Shown here piece after piece: positions 34,101 through 46,585 of a stretch of DNA of 64,000 bases. Origin of the DNA: Cannabis sativa (taxonomy: Eukaryota; Streptophyta; Magnoliopsida; Rosales; Cannabaceae); contig NC_083604.1 in NCBI RefSeq assembly GCF_029168945.1, positions 5,820,812-5,884,811 on the forward strand, read 5' to 3'. Within the stretch, counting starts at the first letter, position 1, and every line of letters begins with the position of its first letter. The position numbers and the translations under genes are program-made. Below the pieces are notes generated by a model. It saw only the letters and a list, made by a program, of their open reading frames with translations, was not told where the DNA came from and made no database searches.

Positions 34101-36102
34101 AGGACACATTCGCTTTGAGCCCTTTGGAAAAGGTTGGCTGGATTATTGTGCTCTATTTAACTTGTGATCATACTGGTTCATTCACTAGAGTTGCACTTTT
34201 AATTTCTGACCATTTATTCATTGATGATGATATTTCAATATTATAAATATGTTGCAGAGGATGGAGATCAAGCTATTCCACAGTTCAAAATTTCAGAGGT
34301 ATTTCCAGATTCTCCTGATCTAGTAATGAACATCCTGTTACTTCCAATCTAGTTCTCATTTATGTTCTTCTGGTCCTTTTATCTCTTTTCATTGATCATT
34401 TATTCCGTGTGAATAATTGTTTTAAGGTGACTTTGTTTTTTTAATTCAATGTTGTTGCTCGATTTATTTTATTTTAATTCTCTTTTTTCTTTTTCCCCCT
34501 GTGGTTTTAGATAAATTTTCAGTGGAATGGGATCACAAGTAAGAGGAAGGGTCAACAGTGGGGCAAAGAGAAGACAGCCTTTCATAAAAGGAATGATCAG
34601 AAAAAAGAGAACCCGGAGTGTTCGGATATGCTGGTTAATGAAGAAGAAGAAAAAGAAGATCAAGAGAAAACTACTGTAGATGTTCCTGTAGACTTTGATA
34701 AGCTTAAGCCTTGTAGCACCTTACCCCAGGTTTGTTGCCTCGTGCTATGCTTATGCTTTGGTTATTTATCCTCTTTTTTCTTTTTTCACGGATCTAGATA
34801 AAGTCCAAAAACAATATACTCAATTAGTTAGTTATTATTGCAATTTCTTAAGATTTTTGTGGTCTTTATTTTGAGAATGATAGCTTCTTTGCTATAATGC
34901 AACACAGGTAGGTGATACAGTGGCATATCGTCTGGTCGAGTTATCAGCATCCTGGACTCCTGAACTCTCATCTTTCCGGGTACAAGTCTCTCTGCCCTAA
35001 ACTCATATATAAACCCCATCAACCATTCTTTTAAAACCAAAACAATGATAATAATGTGTACTCATCCTGCGTTAGTGTACTAACATACTCTTTTTATTAG
35101 GTTGGAAAAGTATCAAACTATGAATCTAAATCTGATAAGATAACTCTAATACAAGTTCCAGAGTATCCAATTGTTTTTGAGAAGAGAGATGAGGAATCTG
35201 AGCAACCAAATGTGTCTCTCTATGCAGAAGATGGCTCTCTTGAGGTACTAAGCAGTTCTCTTTTTCCATAAGCATGTGTTTCATTAGAAATTGCAACTTA
35301 TAGCTTACATTATCAAATTTTGATTCTTATTTTAAGAACATCAGATTTCATTCCGAGGGATTGTTACAATTCCATCAGATTTATTTTGTTTTCTTGTACA
35401 TGTGTGATGTTACTTTCATTGACAGGATAAATTATTATATTTTGCAACCCTATGATTTTATCACATCTATAATTATATCTAGCGACCAGAGCGTTGGCAC
35501 TGTTGCTGATTCTTAATTGTAATAGTCTAACAAATGGAGTCCCTTTGCAGATAGATTATTGGTCTCTTGCTGATGTTCGAATCATCAAGTGTGATGATGC
35601 CAACTTAAACGCTGATAAAGCTAAATCAGTCTCAAATGGGGTCTGCCAAGCGTCAAGTTCTAAGGTCATCTTTAAGGAGAAAGCTAAGTCCGCAATACCC
35701 ATCTCTGATAAAGCCAAGTCCCCAGTACAAGGTATCGGTGAGGAGAAAGCTAAGTCCTCAATACCCATCTCTGAGAAAGCCAAGTCCCCAGTACAAGGTA
35801 TCGATGAATCAGGTTACCAATGGAGTATAAACTACATAGAGTTATTGAATACAGTAAAATTTTCATGGATGGGCTTAATATTTTAGTTTGTTTATGTAGA
35901 AAACGGGAAAGTGGACGTGTGGGATGAAATCTGCGAGAGCCTGAACGCAAAGAAAGCACAGCTATCCCAGGAGAACAATTGGAATAAGAAAAAAGATTCA
36001 GCGGGGAGCACATCCAAGAGTTCATCATGGTCTTCTAGGTCTTTGAGAGGTAGTGCCGTGGGCCCAACAATGGCTCGCTTAAGAGCCCAAAAGGAGCTGT
36101 GA
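31149..36102 (+). CDS. COIL: Coilin (Cajal body scaffold protein)
   Basis: Thirteen exons: 31149-31337, 31733-31797, 31888-32166, 32441-32659, 32926-33001, 33633-33710, 33913-34132, 34258-34298, 34511-34729, 34908-34979, 35101-35244, 35551-35812, 35900-36102. All phases agree, giving 688 aa. The N-terminal self-association domain begins VRLRLVFDDRQLLSK and runs to about residue 85 (IEGFALPPFESTCIL, EEDVI). The middle is disordered and highly charged, with Lys-rich nuclear-signal stretches and ANEEFERESGGY. The C-terminal Tudor-like domain includes VVRPGHIRFEPFGK, GDTVAYRLVELSASWTPELS and SFRVGKVS, and the end reads SLRGSAVGPTMARLRAQKEL. Coilin organises Cajal bodies and snRNP maturation in the nucleus. 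Exon 12 carries an in-frame 66-bp tandem duplication of a KAKS-rich unit. Plant coilins are usually shorter (about 600 aa). Confidence 0.93.
35677..35808 (+). repeat. 66-bp in-frame tandem duplication in coilin exon 12
   Basis: Copies 35677-35742 and 35743-35808 differ at 4 of 66 positions by my count. Each encodes 22 residues of the form EKAKS.IPIS.KAKSPVQGI. Each copy itself holds two KAKS motifs, and a further KAKS lies just upstream. Confidence 0.95.
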
Positions 36103-37930
36103 GATAAGGTACTACCGAGTAGTAATGATACTGATATTATTTCTATAGTCCATCAACTTTTACTTGTCTTCTACTGGGTTGGTGTACCTAAATTATACTA
36201 AATTCTAGTAAACAACATTGACCTTTGTAAGCAACGAAAGGCCAAGTTTTTGATTGTATATTTGGGTTGGCTGCTCATTTTTGCTTATTGCCGAATGGGT
36301 TCAATGTTTGAAACTTGGAATTCTTCTTGGTGTTGATTGGAACTCTTAGCCAAGTTCTTCTTTTGAATAGTATAGATACATGGTCGAATATGGATGATGT
36401 ATCAAAAAGAATATAAGAACATGTCAAAGAAATGAAGCCATTGAATTCCTTAAAAAGCACTAAACAAATGGATTCAAGTTTGAACCGCAACAACCAAAGT
36501 TGATGTATTGGTTTGAATGTTTGAATGGCTGCTTATTTGAAGATTTTATAAGTAGTTTATGTTAAGAGCATTTGCTATTAGGACTAAAGAATATCACACG
36601 TGGTGCCTTTGAGTTGTTAGCAGTTATTTATATTATTTATTTAATCAAAATATATCTATTTATAGCTGTATATTTACTACTATTATAAGTAAATTGCACA
36701 ACTCATCAACTTGAGTCAAATTATAATTACATATAGTCTGCACTTGGCAGACTAACAAGTAACAACTGTTACAAGTTCGTATCTTTTGAATATATATTTG
36801 TATAAGGAGACTAATTTATTGTATTAATAAAATAATATGGTATTAAATTATGTATTTTGGACTTTGAATTAATGATGTGTACTCCGTAGTGGTATTTTTT
36901 CAACCAATCTAGTCATTATGTAATGTTCTGGCCCTTTTGGGGTATATATTTGGTGAATGTATCATTACATTTTGTAATGTTGTGGCTGTAATAGAAATAA
37001 TAATATTGAAATTATACTTTTTTTTGATTATGATGGTATTAACTGTATTTATTTATAATGTATATTCTTGAAGAAAATCAAATAATTTACAGTATTGGTT
37101 AAAAAAATATGTTGCACGTGTGTATATATATTTATTAGGTATTAGTAAATGAATGTTTACAGTTGCTATTATTTAATTATTAATTTGAATAATAATAATA
37201 AAATTAAGTGGATTCACCTTATATACGTTATTTCACAATTTCATTTATATGGTTTAGTGATGTAAACTTGTATTTTCTTTTATATTTCATTTCGTATATA
37301 ACAGAATTCTTGGTTTATGAGAAATTCATGGGTGATTTTTTATTTATATTAAAAGTAAAATGATTTATTATTAAAAATAAAATAGTTTATGAGAAATTCA
37401 TGAGTCACTTTTTATTTATATATAATAAAATAAATAAAATAAAATTCATTAAATCCAAAAAAAAAAAATACGATTAGGTTTTCGCTGTTGTACACTTACG
37501 ATTTTTTTCTTCTTCTCTTCTAGAATTACTATTTTCCTATAAAAACACTCATTAAAAGAAAAAGTTATATTTTAGCACATACAGTATAATTAAGAAGCTA
37601 TAAAATTTATAATTTCGTCTTCTGTTAAATAAAAATAAAAGCAACTTAAATCATTATTATAATTATGCTGCTTTGTACATGCGGCGACAAAAAGAAATGT
37701 CAATCTTATTAATTTCTCCATGTTCTAGCTATTAATGCAAACCAGAAAAAGAAAAACATTTACTAAAACTCACCAAAATTTATCATAATTAAACCTGAGG
37801 CATTAGATGCAAAAAAAAAAAAAAATAAATAAAAAATAAATCAAGTACATTACAGCACTGTTTTTGATCACGTGCTCATAAATTAGAAGCACAATTAAAT
37901 ATATTAGCGAAATAGTGACTAACATTCAAA
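36103..37930. other. Coilin 3' flank and AT-rich spacer
   Basis: This contains the coilin 3' UTR, then AT-rich DNA. An imperfect duplication of TTTATGAGAAATTCATG with the following 40 bases occurs at about 37315-37440. The left end of the Helitron described next may lie in here, but I could not identify it. Confidence 0.4.
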
Positions 37931-37935
37931 TTTCA

Positions 37936-38684
37936 GAGTTGACGAAAAATCTGCAACTGGATGAGGTAAAGACTACTACAATATTACTTTATAAAACTTT
38001 TGTTTCAATATCTTACTATTATTAACACCATTTGATTTGGATGTAGAAAAAATATTTTTGGATTGAGGCGGCAATAAAAATAACTGATATTGTCCAGAGT
38101 TTTTATTACATGTCATGTGATTTATGTCATAAAAAAATAGATTTATACAATCGCAATGAAAAAATTATATGTGACAAGCCAACATGCGGCCAGGAAGAAT
38201 TTCCTACACCACGGTATATTACAAAAAACATATGATGTTATTGAAATTAAGTTAAAATATAAAAAGATTCTAACAATCTTATTATGCATTTTACAGTGTT
38301 ATAGCATATATTGAACTTGATGACAATACAAAGAGCTTATCTGCAGTCATGTTCGCAGATATTGTAGAAAACATATTTTCGTGTACTGCTGCCCAACTAA
38401 TGATATATACTGCAGAGGTGTAATTTTTTTAAAAAATAAAATAGTTTTACATGCCTTTCATAAGTTGATTTTTTTAATTAAATAAGCTATGCACACCATG
38501 TCTAATCATCTTAAATGAAAATACATCACGATTTGCAGGAACACCGCCGCTTTGTCGACACTACCATATTCAATTTATCAACGAAAAAATGGACAATCCA
38601 GATATATGCGGACCCGGCTAGAATAAAAAGTGTAAAATACAAAAATTACACTATTGTCTCTATCGAAGCAAATGAAGATTGAAA
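37936..38684 (+). pseudogene. RPA70-like C-terminal fragment (Helitron RPAL type)
   Basis: Four exon-like blocks bounded by AG and GT signals: about 37936-37969, 38048-38213, 38297-38417 and 38540-38684. They read LTKNLQLDE, then KKYFWIEAAIKITDIVQSFY, a zinc-finger pattern CDLC...CDKPTCG, then VIAYIELDDNTKSLSAVMF and FADIVENIF. The last block is EHRRFVDTTIFNLSTKKW ending NED-stop. This is the DNA-binding domain C and zinc-finger layout of replication protein A large subunit. The N-terminal OB folds are absent. It lies 400 bases upstream of a Helitron 3' end, and plant autonomous Helitrons are known to carry RPA-like genes. I infer transposon-borne debris rather than a host RPA gene. Confidence 0.7.
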
Positions 38685-39057
38685 TCTACCAATGACTATC
38701 ATTAATTTTCTAATCTACAATTTTTAGACAAATGTTATCTTCAATTATCAATAATTTAGAGATTGATTTTTAATTTTCTTTTTATCTTACACCCATTTAA
38801 GAAATGTTTCTTTAAGTATTGAAACATCAATTTTTAATTTATTTTTGGATTAACTTAAGAACATATTTAAATCATCAAGCTTTCTTAAACACTAATATAT
38901 TGCATTCGGTATTCACTTTTAATTGACAACATTATAAACTATAATATTTAGATATACATAATAATAATCTCACATAATAACTAATAATATTTTTTCTTTA
39001 ATTTTTAATTGTATCACTTTCAACTAACATAAAAAAAATTAGCATAAAGTTTAGTAT

Positions 39058-39085
39058 ACGTGTCTCGCACGTAATTTTTTGCTAG
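39058..39085 (+). mobile_element. Helitron 3' terminus (plus strand)
   Basis: The hairpin TACGTG-TCTCG-CACGTA (39057-39073) is followed by a short T-rich spacer and CTAG (39082-39085), then T. This is the canonical Helitron end (hairpin about 10 bases before CTRR, inserted before T). With the RPA-like exons upstream it defines the right end of a decayed Helitron whose left end I could not place. Confidence 0.7.
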
Positions 39086-40376
39086 TATATATATATATAT
39101 ATTTTAGGTGTGGAGAACAATTTTTTAAAATTTTGATTCTGACATTATAAATTATTTAAATTTTAATTACGTTTTTAAGATAAGATTGATACGAAAATTA
39201 AATTTTCTTTTTACCGAAGCTCACTTTAAAATGATATTACTCTTTGTTGTTAAAATGTGGTTGGAACTTGGAGAAAGAAAGGCAGCAAGTTTCTCCATCA
39301 ACTCTTAGATTTGTCCAAAATCCAAATACAACTCCATATCTTAAATCTTACATTTTCAATCAAACATTTGTGAAGACGTACCTCGTAACACTCGTGAGTC
39401 TTAACTATGAAGGTGATATCCTATCTAAACCTACAAACATCAAGAATCTTATGAAGTCAAACCACTTTGATTTGAGTACACCAAATCACGTGGAGTTAGT
39501 ATGTTGTCATGCCTCATCATTTAATCTCCATCCTCAAATGGGATTTAGATATTTCCAGTTTTGACCTCTCTTACCTTACTTTTTAAAAGCTAATAAATGG
39601 TATGATATAGTAAGAAATTCAATTGATTTTATGAATGACAAATGCTAAAAGACACCAGTAGTGTCTAACACTCTCCTATGTATCAATATCGTTATTGGTC
39701 TAACTAAGTATCGGATCCCATATAATTAAATATAATAGTTTTTAAGAAGTATCGCTAACCAATCGTAATACGATATGTCGAGAAAGTGCTAGGTACCACT
39801 GATGCTTAATAGCAATGGTTTTTATGAGTTGCTAAAGCCAACATTCTACTCACTTTCATTTAAGATCTGCATGTGAACATGAATTAATGAACGGATATAA
39901 AGGCAACTAAAAAAGTGATATCTTTTAAGTAGAAAAGCAAAGAAACATGCTATTTGTATGGATGCATGCAAATAGATATTCCGAGCTATTAACGAGAACT
40001 ACAAACAACTGCCAATTTTGAAAAGTAAACACTAGAAACTCCAATACCCACATTAGATATTGCAATTTCATCCTGGCTAAGAAGAATTATTTCCATCCAA
40101 AAAAGAAAAAAAAACAGAAGAACCTAATACTATTTACTTGCAATTAGTATTTGGTTTTACAGCTTGGCTGTTCTGTTCTGTGTACATATTTTTGCTATAT
40201 AGGTAACTTACATTCTCTACCACACATCACACAAGCAGATAGATAGATGAAGCTGCCCGGGATGAACACCCACCTTTCAAAATCTTCAACATACTACTGC
40301 TAAATGCTAATCTTCATTATTAGGTGGTGTTGTTTTATTACATACAAACATCTCATCTTTGGTTAAAACACTTCAC
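39086..40376. other. Intergenic DNA with a small inverted-repeat element
   Basis: A (TA) run (39086-39100) follows the Helitron. At about 39641-39822 the ends AATGCTAAAAGACACCAGT and, inverted, ATTGCTATTAAGCATCAGT continue as diverged arms (TATCAATATCGTTATTGGT). This suggests a ~180-bp MITE flanked by TTTATGA-like sequence. The open frame at 39244-39564 has no ATG near its start and no recognised product. The rest includes the MKP1 3' UTR. Confidence 0.5.
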
Positions 40377-43125
40377 TTATTTTTGTCGAGCTAAGCAACT
40401 AAGATGGTTTAAAAATTGTTCTGGCTCTTGACCTTCTCTTACCACCTGAAAATAAAAGCACCAAACATAATCAGAAAAAATGATCTCAAAATCCATTTTA
40501 TGATATGCACAATTGAATTGATGTTTTAATACCTAATAGTTATTAGTTTGCATGAGTTGCAAGAAACTCTCTTATCTAACATGTAATTGAGTAAGATTTA
40601 TAAAGTGAAATAGTTACCTGGACAGGAATATTTAATGGCAACTCCAATTGATTAAGGAAGTTGCGAGCAATCATCTCCCAGTGCAGATCGCCACTCTCAT
40701 TCTGCTCACTGAGCTTCTGTCCTTTCTTTTGCAAGATTTCACGTCCCAACCAGAGAGTTAACGTGCGGTGATTTTTTGATCCCAAACTCGCATCTTCAGC
40801 TAATAGCATAAATGCTGATGCTGAGTCAAGTTCTCTAACACAAGGCCCCGTTATTTTGTTCAATGAAGGCCACTTGTATAAGACTAAGTTCAACGTTTCT
40901 GCAGCCTCATCGATTATTTCACCTGTAAAAAGACGAGTTTTACCACCCTCTTCTTTTTCTCTAATTTCACTTCCTATTTCATTTGCTTGACTAAAGATAT
41001 TCACATCTATCATTACCTCTTCTCTACTGTCTTCATTCTCACATTGATTATGGTCAAGATCGTTCATACCATCATCATCAAGGTCAGGAATAGAAAACGA
41101 CCATGATCGTCCCAGAGTTCTTGGAACTTGAGGTGATTCATCAACCGAGGATAACAACATACGAGGTGGTGGATTACTCCCTCTACGCTCTGCAATAGAG
41201 GGAGTAAGCCCTTTACAAGGTGAACCGGATGTTTGGGTTCTAAAAGTATGATTATCATAAAATGATTCTGGATGTGTTGGGGTATTAGTTTCTTTGTTAA
41301 GCATATCTAACAAAGAAATATTCTTAATTGGAAATAGATCTGTTGAATCTAGTAAGCCTGATGGCGAAGGCTGCTGCGATGATAGGTATGATAGGTCAGA
41401 CCAGTTAGAAGATGACGGCGAAAAAGAAAATGAACTAGCATAATCAGAGGTAGAAGGTGAAAGTGTAGGGGACTTAGAGCTAAACTTAGGACTGCTGTCT
41501 GGAAAACGAGAAAAAGAATCCGGTGATCCACAAAAAGGTGGTGAGAAGGGATGAGGAAGAGGATCTAATGATTCTACTTCTTTAAATGTTTCTGATATCC
41601 TATCTGGGCTGCCATGAGGAAAACATTCAAAGGAATCCGGGGAACCACACAGGTGGGTTGAAGATGCCAAGGATGAAGGGGGATCGAGCTGTTTTTCCTG
41701 TCTGCGGTTATCTATAACCATGTCCGATACATCAGAAGATGGCACAGTGTCACACTTTAACTTGGATGATGTGATCAGTTCTTTCATAAAGCCTATAGCG
41801 AACTTCCGCCTAAGCCTGCTCCATCCATTCTCCCTTGCAGGCAAGCAAGTTTCAGATCCAGTATTTGATACTGAAAAAGGAGGCACAACCCCGCCAGCAA
41901 GTGCCTTGTGAAAAAGCTCATAATCCAAATCATATGCATCGACCTTCCTCTCACCAACCTCGGTGCCAATTTCTGTAGCAACCTCAAGGCTTCCAGGACA
42001 CTTGTCATCTTCCTTTTTCATCTCCACCTCTGGTAAGGATTGCCCACTGGCAAGAGCTTCCCAAAACTCTGGAGGTTCCTCTCCTTCTTTAATATTTATG
42101 ATTGGACCATTAGCCTTCTCATACCTAATAACCTGAAACGCTGCTGCCCGTGCATTATTTGACATCACAGATTTGCAATTCTTTCCATTCCAAACATATA
42201 AAGCAGAAGGAACATGCACAACAAATGCTCCACGAGAATCGAGTGCTTGAACTCCAGGATAGTTTACTGTTTTGGGGACAAGGTGTAGAGGATCGTATGG
42301 AGAATGCGGGGCCATACGATACATCCTCAATATGGAATTTGGGCTGGCAGGCACAGCATGAACTCTCTTCTGGCACTGCAAAAGTTGACAAGCAAAACCC
42401 ATATTGGGGTTTGTCACACCTCGGGCTGCCTTGACATATTGAAAGGCCTCTTCAAAGCTCTGGTTTTTCCTCCACATGAGATATGCAATGACCAGGGAAG
42501 TTGATCTTGACACACCCTGGCAACAGTGCACAAGAACCCGCCCGCCTTGCTCCCGAACATCTTCAAAGTAATCAAATACATCATAAAGAATACTTGTAAT
42601 ATCCTCAGAAGGGCTATCCTGCAACCAAAGTGTCTTGTACACAAGATCAATCTTGAAATACTCAGGGCAAACAAACCCGACACAGTTAAGCACATGAGTT
42701 ATCCCATTCTGCCTTAAAATCTCGCGGTTCTTAGCCACAGCATCACTTCCTAAGTATATATGATCAGCAATTCTAGAGCATTCTTTATCAAAAAAGGCAA
42801 GCTTATCCCTCTTAAACTGGAATTCTCTTACAGTTTGTTCCGGATTCGGACTTGCAGGTGGATTAGCAGAGCCTCTTGGGGTTTGAGGATGAGGCCAAAC
42901 ACCGAGATCATCAGAACCCGCTCGCGGCCACTCCTCAACATTCCGCCGAGTTATTGAAAGTGGTTGAAGTGGTGGCAACAAACAAGACCTTGCTTTACTA
43001 TTAGTTTGTGGCCTAGGATTAGAATTAGCAGGCTTAGATGGTGACCGGTCAGTCCAAGAAACTGACCGGGAATACCTTCTCGAGGCAGCTCCGGCAAACC
43101 GGTCCTTATCTTCTTCACCTAACAT
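40377..43125 (-). CDS. MKP1: MAP kinase phosphatase, MKP1 type
   Basis: Two exons (43125-40618 and 40445-40377) give 858 aa. The second exon adds VVREGQEPEQFLNHL to the C terminus and replaces the intron read-through tail. A basic Ser/Pro-rich N terminus (1 to about 110) precedes a dual-specificity phosphatase domain (about 115-260). The active site is VHCCQGVSRSTS (catalytic Cys201, Arg207). A gelsolin-like region follows (about 285-365, HLVPKTVNYPG, ALDSRGAFVVHVPSALYVW). A long Ser-rich tail (Pro-directed SP sites, probable phosphoregulation) and a second gelsolin-like piece near the end (WPSLNKITG, LTLWLGREI) complete it. In Arabidopsis MKP1 dephosphorylates MPK3/MPK6 in stress and UV-B responses. 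Length is slightly over Arabidopsis MKP1 (784 aa). A (CT)n tract lies about 500 bp upstream of the ATG. Confidence 0.95.
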
Positions 43126-45297
43126 CTCTAAAAACTTTTCAATATATTTATTTTTATTTTATTTAGAACAAAACTAGCAAACTACCCATTAAACGAAATA
43201 TCCAGGAAAGGACATAGCAGCAATAAAGTTTTGATTTTTGTTTTTGTTTTTGGCACAAATAACTTATATGGAAAATATGAGTCTCCTTCTTCACATTTTC
43301 CCACCTAAAACCCTTGACCCATTCTTCCCCCCCCAAAAAAAAAAATTGTACTTTTTCTAGGGTAGAAAAATCAAATACGAAAGCGACCCAGTAAAACCCA
43401 AACCCCCAGCTAAGCTCTAGTGGGGGCACATGGATTCAACAAGTAGAGACAAGTCGAAAGTGGAAGAAAATCCACGCAAGGAAAAAAAACAACAACGCTG
43501 ACGTCTAATTAAATACAGTAGTCGATATTGTTGAAGAAAGACTTACTAGATAGATGGATTGAACACAAAAATTCTTTTAATAAAGTATTATCTACGTATT
43601 ACCAGTAGCTCTTCAGACCCTCTCTCTCTCTCTCTCTCTCTAGTTCATTTAGTCAAAGCCACCATAACAGACTGCATCGTCGGAGCCTGATCCTTCTTCA
43701 TTATACCCAGCGACGAACTTAGCCGAAAGCCATCGCCTTTTTCGTCGTCGTCGTCTTTGTCTCCGGCAGGTTGGTGGGATTTTTGGTGGTTTTAGTTTAA
43801 AGGGTTTGGTTGTACTTTGTAGTTGTAGTTGTAGAGAGAAAAGTCAATGAAAAAGGAGAGAGCGTTGTGGGTCAATTGATGAAGAAAAGGAAAGAGAAGA
43901 GGTTTATAAAGGTGGGAAATGGAATAAGAATAAAGAGTTTGATATTTTGAGATGGAAGAGAAGAGAGTTCAATGGCAGATTTATGAGGGTATTTGGATTG
44001 CTATTTGGTACAGAGAGAAGAGACAGAAGAGTGTTTAGTATTGATGATTTTGAATGAAGAAGACACTAGTAATATATATTTATATGTAGTTATCCCTACA
44101 GTCCTTTTGCATCTGTAATGGTTTTAAAGCTTATTTTTCTTTTTTTTTTCTTAGCCCGAAAAGGGAGTTTCATAGTTAATCTCCTTTTCCTCTCTGCAAG
44201 CACATAGCTCTTGTCAGTCAAGCTAATTTGTGTAATTAAAATGTTACACAATTTAAAGAGTATTTTTATGCTCCAGCATGTTACACATGTATGAAAACGT
44301 GTTGTTTGAACATTTTTAGATTTGATTTGCATTAGGGACATGAAATTGTTGTTGATCTCTAAATAGGTATCTCATTTTTTCTAGGAACATTGCTTCTAAT
44401 ATAGATACATATAAATAGAATTGATTTGTGCCTGAAGAATTAATTGCATTGCTTTACAACATGGTATATATTGTTTTTGACATTTAGTTTGTTGTAGTGA
44501 TACTTGTTTGTTTATTTGTATGGGAGAGGGTTAATAGTTATGACTGTAAAACTATGATTGTCATTATGGAAGGTCAGCTTATATGAATGCCAAGAACCAA
44601 GAATTGACTCAAAAAGGGGGATGTTCATTCCCATCCTTGCCGATCCGATTTGGGATCCCTGGGCTTTGCTATTCAATCCTGTTGTGGAATTGATAGAAAC
44701 ATAGTTGGCCGTCTTGTTATTTCCTTTTATTCTAGATTGAATTATAGAGTTGTTATTACTCAATTTTTATTGGAAGATCTCTGACTCATAGTCATTAATC
44801 GGGTAGAGTTGGCAGTTGTTCAATCAGATTGGAAACTTAGGCATTTTTTGCAATCTTTTGATGCTTTATTGCTGGCAGTTTAGTGGGCTTTTAGTTGAAG
44901 ATGCTATTAAGATTTTTGGACTTTCTTCGATTTACCTATTAATGGATATTTTTCGTTTACCTTTAACAAAAAAGTATAAAAAAAGAAATTAGATGTTGAG
45001 GATCATGCATTATGGCCCGAAGCTTTTTGTTTAATGGTCTCTTTCATGATGATTCCAAAAAAGGAATACATGCAAGTTTAGATAATGAAAGATGGTGTGA
45101 TAGAACAAAAACTTGTGAATTTAATCAATGTAATAGTTCTAATTTTTATTTAACTAAATTTATAGGTAATTCAAAACTTAATATCACATAACATTTGTTA
45201 AGATAAATAAAATAGTTTTGACACTAAATCCAAACTTTTATTTCAGAATCACACCTAAAAATACAAATAAGCGCAAAGAAGCAGGAAAGTTTAAATA
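43126..45297. other. MKP1 leader/promoter and intergenic spacer
   Basis: The first ~700 bases upstream of MKP1 are less AT-rich and probably include its 5' leader. A (CT)11 microsatellite lies at 43620-43641. 44100-45290 is AT-rich spacer with no clear gene. Confidence 0.5.
43620..43641. repeat. (CT)11 microsatellite in the probable MKP1 5' leader
   Basis: A pure CT run on the plus strand, so GA on the MKP1-sense strand. GA/CT runs are common in plant 5' leaders and core promoters. Confidence 0.9.
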
Positions 45298-46585
45298 ATG
45301 GTGGGGACTGTTGGGTTGTATGAACCTGATACGTACATGGAAGCTCGGCCAACATACCCACTTGAATGGTATTCAAAGCTGGCAGCTCTCACTCCTCACC
45401 ACAACTTGGCTTGGGACGTTGGCACGGGCAATGGCCAAGCTGCTATTGGGGTTAGTTTTTCTTTTCTTCATCATCTATTTCTTTCTCGTGATTTATTCAT
45501 TTTGTTTATGAAATATATATAGGTGGAAGCTTTTTGTTTTTTGACTGTTTCCTATAGAAACTACACCTCTTAAAGGATCATATTCTTTTTTTAAAAGGAT
45601 TTTATCACATCCATTTAAAATGGCTAGTTTTAGTTTCTTATAAGGATAATGGTCATTGATTTCAGCTGATTAATTTAAAAACTCTTATGACATGAAATCT
45701 AGCTCTAGATCACTAAGATCAGAAGTGCCTCCATCCCTTTTTTTCCTATTTTTTTTCCTTTCACATTGTTGATCTCATTTGGCCAAGATTTTTATATCAC
45801 ACTGTTGATCTCGTTTTCAGATCACTAAAATCGTCTTTAACAACTTCAATTTTTATGACGTGTAATTTTATTAACGAAGTTAGAATAAATCATCTTTAAC
45901 AGCCTCAATTTTTATGTATGTATAGTAACAAAGTTTCAATGACCAGGTGTCTGAGCACTACAAGCAAGTGATTGCAACGGATGTAAACATGGCCCAGCTA
46001 GAGCGAGCTACTCCCCATCCTCGAGTCCGATACCTCCACACTCCTCAAACCATGAATGACAACGAATTAGTGTCGTTGATTGGGGGAGAAAATTCTGTGG
46101 ATCTAATAACCGTTGCAACAGCAGTTCATTGGTTCGACCTTTCACACTTCTATTCTATTGTTTCTCGGGTTTTGCGCAAGCCAGGAGGAGTGCTTGCTGT
46201 TTGGTGCTACTTTGACATGGCTGTGAGCCCCGAATTCGACTCCCTCTTCAAAAAATTTCACGACTCATTGCTGCCGTTTTGGCCCAAGGAAGTCAGAGAC
46301 TACGTGCATGAGGGTTACAAAACGTTGCCGTTTCCATTTGAGAGTGTTGGGTTAGGTTCTGAGGGGAATCCACTGCCCTTGGAGATACATAAACAACTTT
46401 CTTTGAATGGAATTTTGAAGCTGTTCAGGTCTTTCTCTCCTGTCAATGTGGCTAAGAGCCAGGGTCTGGATTTGTTATCCCCAGAGGTGGTTAAAGGCTT
46501 TGAGAATGCTTGGGATGGACCTCTTACTTCGGTCAGGGATGTTACCTACAAAGCTTTTATGCTAGCTGGAAAGGTTAGGTCTTAA
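45298..46585 (+). CDS. Class I SAM-dependent methyltransferase
   Basis: Two exons (45298-45450 and 45947-46585) give 263 aa. The start reads LYEPDTYMEARPTYPLEWY, typical of the plant family resembling trans-aconitate methyltransferases. SAM-binding motif I is LAWDVGTGNGQAA (about 37-49), broken only by the phase-0 intron after Gly51. Motif II follows (VIATDVNMAQLERA), then VDLITVATAVHWFD (motif III-like) and VLRKPGGVLAVWCY. Length fits the family (about 260 aa). The methyl acceptor is unknown. The intron holds an imperfect duplication (TCTTTAACA-CTCAATTTTTATG, about 45835-45920). It is a cytosolic enzyme by absence of any signal or transit peptide. Confidence 0.9.

Noticed and set aside
39244..39564. 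106-aa plus-strand frame with no stop
   Set aside because: No ATG near its start, no recognisable motif, AT-rich flanks and no splice partners seen.
42150..42717. Plus-strand frames of 60-94 aa opposite MKP1
   Set aside because: They are antisense shadows of the long MKP1 exon, which has strong domain support.
44512..44763. 83-aa minus-strand frame with QIGSARMGMNIPLF
   Set aside because: Unrecognised, isolated and in AT-rich spacer; probably chance or a repeat relic.
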